Of a DNA stretch of 8,067 nt, positions 6,093 to 8,067 are shown one piece after another. Position numbers and translations under genes: made by a program. Origin of the DNA: AG41 sp965653495 (lineage in GTDB: Bacteria > Gemmatimonadota > Gemmatimonadetes > Gemmatimonadales > GWC2-71-9). Within the stretch, counting starts at the first letter, position 1, and each line of letters opens with the position of its first letter. The stretch spans positions 1-8,067 of the forward strand of contig CBFHAJ010000159.1 of NCBI GenBank assembly GCA_965653495.1, in the 5' to 3' direction. Under the pieces are notes generated by a model. The model was not told where the DNA came from. It ran no database searches and saw only the letters and a program-made list of their open reading frames with translations.

Positions 6093-6179
6093 CAGGACGA
6101 TCCTTACGATCCTATTGAGGCGAAGATAACCCCCCGGCTGCACCAGCGCTTTCCGTCCGGGACCGCCCGAAACTTGTGG
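6093..6179. other. Divergent intergenic segment upstream of the cytochrome operon
   Basis: The region between the leftward cytochrome gene and the rightward cys leader promoter should contain the cytochrome promoter and 5' UTR. The only clear element is the AAGGA ribosome binding site at 6101-6105 (minus). A GGTTATCT similar to that in the his leader promoter occurs on the minus strand at about 6126-6133, but without a recognisable -35 at 17 nt, so I do not call a promoter. Confidence 0.45.
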
Positions 6180-6208
6180 TTGACACCGGCAGGACCGCCC
6201 GGTAAATA
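6180..6208 (+). promoter_or_regulatory. Promoter of the Cys leader and cysC-cysH-sat
   Basis: A perfect -35 TTGACA (6180-6185), a 17-nt spacer and a TAAATA -10-like element (6203-6208). Transcription should start near 6214-6217, leaving zero to three bases before the leader ATG at 6217. Spacing and flanks resemble the hisL promoter closely: both continue from the -10 into TACCG and then ACCATG. Confidence 0.74.
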
Positions 6209-6212
6209 CCGG
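6199..6212. repeat. Inverted repeat overlapping the cys -10 element
   Basis: CCGGTA (6199-6204) and TACCGG (6207-6212) are perfect inverted copies separated by AA and are centred on the -10. This could be a repressor operator, but six-base arms can arise by chance in GC-rich DNA, and no regulator gene is nearby. Confidence 0.35.
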
Positions 6213-6216
6213 TACC

Positions 6217-6324
6217 ATGCTTACGCACTGCGGCCGCCGCTGTTGTCCGTTCTGTCGAATGATGTGTGCGCCCTCTTCGGGGAGCGGACGCGGTTGTGGC
6301 GCTGTGGTTGCCGGCATCGGATGA
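6217..6324 (+). CDS. Cys-rich leader peptide of the sulfate-assimilation attenuator
   Basis: A 35-codon ORF, ATG at 6217 to TGA at 6322-6324. It contains six cysteines: residue 5, the adjacent pair 9-10 (TGT TGT, 6241-6246), and residues 13, 17 and 27. Four of the five codons after residue 5 that encode Cys are TGT, in a GC-rich genome. It lies 111 nt upstream of cysC on the same strand, behind a TTGACA promoter and ahead of an intrinsic terminator, with competing hairpins in and after it. No Shine-Dalgarno fits between promoter and ATG, so initiation is probably leaderless or nearly so. In-frame ATG codons at 6259 and 6262 would exclude the Cys pair and have no better ribosome site. The architecture matches poly-cysteine leader ORFs that act as cysteine-responsive attenuators in mycobacteria. 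No function beyond being translated is expected; a small metal-binding Cys protein is a less likely alternative. Confidence 0.83.
   Translation: MLTHCGRRCCPFCRMMCAPSSGSGRGCGAVVAGIG
6237..6293 (+). promoter_or_regulatory. Predicted 1:2 (anti-antiterminator) hairpin of the cys leader
   Basis: CCGC (6237-6240) and GTCCG (6245-6249) are complementary to CGGAC (6285-6289) and GCGG (6290-6293): nine base pairs, with the four bases TGTT of the paired Cys codons bulged out. A ribosome halted at those Cys codons masks the upstream arm and frees 6280-6293. Complementarity is seen; the role is inferred from classical attenuators. Confidence 0.6.
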
Positions 6325-6373
6325 AGCTCGTTAGGCTGTAACGGCACGCGCGAATCGATCGGGCCCGCCTCCC
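6280..6373 (+). promoter_or_regulatory. Predicted antiterminator pairing of the cys leader
   Basis: GGGAGCGG (6280-6287) pairs with CCGCCTCCC (6365-6373) over eight base pairs with one bulged C. The downstream partner is the top half of the upstream arm of the terminator, so the two structures compete, and the upstream partner is also used by the 1:2 hairpin with 6237-6249. A small independent hairpin, CGTTA-GGCTG-TAACG (6329-6343), sits between. The pairing is weaker than in the his leader, so it is less certain. Confidence 0.52.
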
Positions 6374-6400
6374 ACTGGGAAGCGGGCCCGATTCGTTTTT
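6351..6400 (+). terminator. Intrinsic terminator of the cys attenuator
   Basis: ATCGGGCCCGC (6358-6368) and GCGGGCCCGAT (6382-6392) are perfect inverted copies. The stem extends inward by TCCC/GGGA around an ACT loop after one C/A mismatch. Alternatively CGAATC (6351-6356) pairs with GATTCG (6390-6395) across a bulge, placing the stem base against TTTTT (6396-6400). It is oriented with the cys operon and lies 35 nt before cysC, where an unconditional terminator would silence the operon. Together with the Cys leader this makes it an attenuator. Confidence 0.9.
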
Positions 6401-6421
6401 CACCTTGTCCTCACCCACGAA

Positions 6422-6426
6422 AGGAG
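6422..6426 (+). promoter_or_regulatory. Ribosome binding site of cysC
   Basis: AGGAG 9 nt before the ATG at 6436. It lies beyond the attenuator T-tract, so a terminated leader RNA does not include it. Confidence 0.85.
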
Positions 6427-6435
6427 TCGCAGCGC

Positions 6436-7029
6436 ATGACGCAGGCAGCACCGGTGTTGCAGCCGCGCATCACCCAGATCCAGGGCTTCACGCTGTGGCT
6501 CACCGGCCTGTCGGGCGCCGGTAAGTCCACGCTGGCCGCCGCCGTGAGCCAGACCCTGCGCCGGCACGGCATCGGCGTCGAAGTCCTCGACGGCGACGAG
6601 GTGCGGCAGAATCTCTCCAAGGGCCTCGGGTTCTCGCGCGAGGATCGCGACACCAACATCCGCCGGATCGGGTACGTGGCCAAGCTGCTGGCGCGCAACG
6701 GCGTCGCGGTGATCACGGCGGCCATCTCGCCGTACCGCGCGGTGCGCGACGAGGTGCGCCGGGACATCGGGGCGGCGGGAGGCCACTTCGTCGAGGTGTA
6801 CGTGAAGGCCTCGCTCGAGGAGTGCACGCGCCGCGACACGAAAGGCTTGTACCGGCGGGCGCTGGCAGGGGAGATCGCCCAGTTCACCGGCGTCTCGGAC
6901 CCCTACGAAGCGCCCGTTACCCCCGAGCTGGTGGTGGACACGGAGCGCGAGGACGTCGCGACCGGCAGCGCCCGCGTGATCGAGCGGTTGGCGGAGCTCG
7001 GCGTGTTGCGGAAGATCTCCGATGCTTGA
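6436..7029 (+). CDS. cysC: Adenylyl-sulfate kinase (APS kinase) CysC
   Basis: A 197-residue cytoplasmic kinase, normal length for CysC, converting APS and ATP to PAPS. The Walker A motif GLSGAGKST is at residues 24-32. It is followed by LDGDEVRQNLSKGLGFSREDRDTNIRRIGYVA in consecutive family blocks (about 51-82), AAISPYRAVRD with the family Ser98, and FVEVYVKASLEEC, then the KGLYRRALAGEI and FTGVSDPYEAP blocks near 136-160 that bind APS. The start is set by AGGAG at 6422-6426. It is the first structural gene after the Cys-leader attenuator and overlaps cysH by 8 nt (7022-7029). The next gene looks like an APS reductase, so PAPS is not obviously needed for sulfate reduction here; it may serve sulfation, or the reductase may accept both. 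Confidence 0.96.
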   Translation: MTQAAPVLQPRITQIQGFTLWLTGLSGAGKSTLAAAVSQTLRRHGIGVEVLDGDEVRQNLSKGLGFSREDRDTNIRRIGYVAKLLARNGVAVITAAISPYRAVRDEVRRDIGAAGGHFVEVYVKASLEECTRRDTKGLYRRALAGEIAQFTGVSDPYEAPVTPELVVDTEREDVATGSARVIERLAELGVLRKISDA

Positions 7030-7705
7030 TGCGGCGGCGGTGCGTGCGCACGCGGCCACGCTGTCCGGCGCGGACCCGGAGACCACGCTGCGGTGGACCC
7101 TGGACACGTTCCCCGCGAAGGCGGCCCTCACCGTCAGCTTCGGCGGCGGCGGGGTGGTGCTGGCGCACTTGATCAGCCGCATCGACCGCTCGGTGCCGGT
7201 CATCTTCCTCGACACCGGCTTTCATTTTCCCGAGACCTACGCCTTCAAGCAGCGGTTTGCCGACCGCTACGGCCTCAACCTGATCGAGCTGCAGCCGTTG
7301 AGCGACCCGGGCCCGCTGTACGCCACCGATCCAGATCGCTGCTGCGCGATTCGCAAAGTGGAGCCCCTGGCGCGCGCGATCGCGGGATTCGATGCCTGGA
7401 TCAGCGCGGTGCGCCAGGACCAGTCGTCCACGCGCGCCGGGACCGAGGTCGTCGAATATCACCAGATCGACGGCCGGCCGATCGTGAAGGTGTTTCCGCT
7501 GGCGCGCTGGAGCCGGGCCGACGTGTGGCACTACATCCTCGAGAACGGTGTGCCGTACCACCCGCTGCTCGACCGGGGCTACACGAGCATCGGTTGCTGG
7601 CCGTGCACCCGACCCACCGCGCCGGGGGAAGACGAGCGGGCCGGTCGCTGGAGCGGCACGGGCAAAACGGAGTGCGGGCTCCACACCTTCACGGTGAAGC
7701 GATGA
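7022..7705 (+). CDS. cysH: Assimilatory APS reductase, [4Fe-4S] type CysH
   Basis: A 227-residue thioredoxin-dependent reductase that turns APS (or PAPS) into sulfite plus AMP (or PAP). The iron-sulfur ligands that separate bacterial APS reductases from cluster-free PAPS reductases are all visible: DRCCAIRK with Cys107-Cys108 and GCWPC with Cys192 and Cys195. The nucleophilic cysteine is in the C-terminal ECGLH motif (Cys218). IFLDTGFHFPETY (61-73) and the KVEPLARAI segment are also typical. The loop after the first strand reads SFGGGGVVLAH (39-49), where relatives usually carry an acidic SFGAED or SFQAEG-type sequence, a notable substitution near the nucleotide site. The ATG lies inside the cysC end with GGAAG about 7-8 nt upstream, and the stop overlaps the sat ATG in an ATGA (7702-7705). 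Family assignment is firm; the APS versus PAPS preference is inferred from the cluster cysteines. Confidence 0.94.
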   Translation: MLDAAAVRAHAATLSGADPETTLRWTLDTFPAKAALTVSFGGGGVVLAHLISRIDRSVPVIFLDTGFHFPETYAFKQRFADRYGLNLIELQPLSDPGPLYATDPDRCCAIRKVEPLARAIAGFDAWISAVRQDQSSTRAGTEVVEYHQIDGRPIVKVFPLARWSRADVWHYILENGVPYHPLLDRGYTSIGCWPCTRPTAPGEDERAGRWSGTGKTECGLHTFTVKR

Positions 7706-8067
7706 CGACCATCGCGCCGCACGGCGGCACTCTCATCAATCGCGTCCTGGACGGCGAAGCGCGCGCGGCCGCACGCGCGCGGGCCGCCCGGCTGCCGTGG
7801 GTGACGCTCGACGCGCGCGGGGTCGCCGACCTCGGCCTGATCGCGACGGGGGCGTACAGCCCACTCACCGGCTTCCTGGGTCGCGACGACTACCTGCGGG
7901 TCATCAACGAGATGCGCCTCGCCAGCGGTCTGCCCTGGTCGCTCCCAATCACGCTGCGCGTCGCGACCGACGCTGCGCTCGGCGACGTGGTCGCGCTACG
8001 CGCGCCCGATGGCCGGACGCTGGGCCGGCTCGAGGTGCGCGAGGTGTTCCCTGCGTCGCAGGCCGAG
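7702..8067 (+). CDS. sat: Sulfate adenylyltransferase (ATP sulfurylase) Sat, N-terminal part
   Basis: The first 122 codons are visible and the frame is open to the window edge. Sat makes APS and pyrophosphate from sulfate and ATP, the entry step of sulfate assimilation. The PUA-like N-terminal domain is recognisable: APHGGTLINR (5-14), a WVTLDARGVADLGLIATGAYSPL block (33-55), TGFLGRDDYLRVINEMRLASG (56-76) and WSLPITLRV (79-87). This is the homomeric Sat type, not the CysDN pair. The ATG overlaps the cysH stop by 4 nt, so the gene is translationally coupled in cysC-cysH-sat. The catalytic domain lies outside the window, so a Sat-CysC-type fusion cannot be excluded. Confidence 0.93.
   Translation, partial: MTTIAPHGGTLINRVLDGEARAAARARAARLPWVTLDARGVADLGLIATGAYSPLTGFLGRDDYLRVINEMRLASGLPWSLPITLRVATDAALGDVVALRAPDGRTLGRLEVREVFPASQAE

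Noticed and set aside
6093..6347. Upstream start of the cytochrome gene at 6347 or 6315
   Set aside because: It would bury the signal peptide about 85 residues into the protein and overlap the divergent Cys leader; the ATG at 6092 has a ribosome site and exposes the signal peptide.
6217..6400. SAM riboswitch, T-box or tRNA gene upstream of cysC
   Set aside because: I see no T-box sequence, tRNA cloverleaf or SAM-riboswitch core; the Cys-rich ORF with competing hairpins explains the region better.
6400..7215. Minus-strand open frame opposite cysC and cysH
   Set aside because: It is a shadow of cysC and cysH, which have complete motif sets and ribosome sites.

Overview
This is a high-GC bacterial chromosome segment with conserved metabolic genes, very short intergenic gaps and repeated ATGA start/stop overlaps. 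The quinoprotein plus c-type cytochrome plus Tat-exported sugar isomerase set, the long-form HisG and the overall base composition suggest Gemmatimonadota, Acidobacteriota or a related soil/sediment lineage. No rRNA or other marker gene is present, so the phylum is inference. I see no mobile element, CRISPR array or tRNA.

Layout. Positions 1-2212 (minus strand) hold the start of a histidine operon in the order hisG-hisC-hisB, with hisB cut by the window edge. Upstream, 2226-2409 (minus) is a complete ribosome-mediated attenuator: a TTGACA promoter, a 25-residue leader peptide with eight His residues (five consecutive), an alternative antiterminator, an 11-bp intrinsic terminator, then the hisG ribosome binding site. 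Positions 2424-6092 (minus) are a three-gene exported oxidation module: a two-haem cytochrome c, a PQQ beta-propeller dehydrogenase and a Tat-secreted sugar phosphate isomerase/epimerase-like protein. Positions 6180-6400 (plus) form a second attenuator: a TTGACA promoter, a 35-residue leader peptide with six Cys residues (two adjacent), competing hairpins and an intrinsic terminator. It precedes a sulfate-assimilation operon cysC-cysH-sat (6436 to the window end, sat partial).

The main discovery is the pair of amino-acid-sensing leader peptides, too short for ordinary gene calling, about 3.8 kb apart. Each matches the biosynthetic end product of its operon: His codons before his genes and Cys codons before sulfate-to-sulfide genes. 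Their promoter-start modules are strikingly alike (TTGACA, 17-nt spacer, TA-rich -10, then a TACCG..ACCATG-like stretch). The start codon falls at or within a few bases of the predicted transcription start, so both leaders are probably leaderless or nearly so. His-leader attenuation is classical in enterobacteria, and leaderless poly-Cys leaders are known in mycobacteria. Using both, with one shared promoter design, in this lineage appears to be the notable system here.
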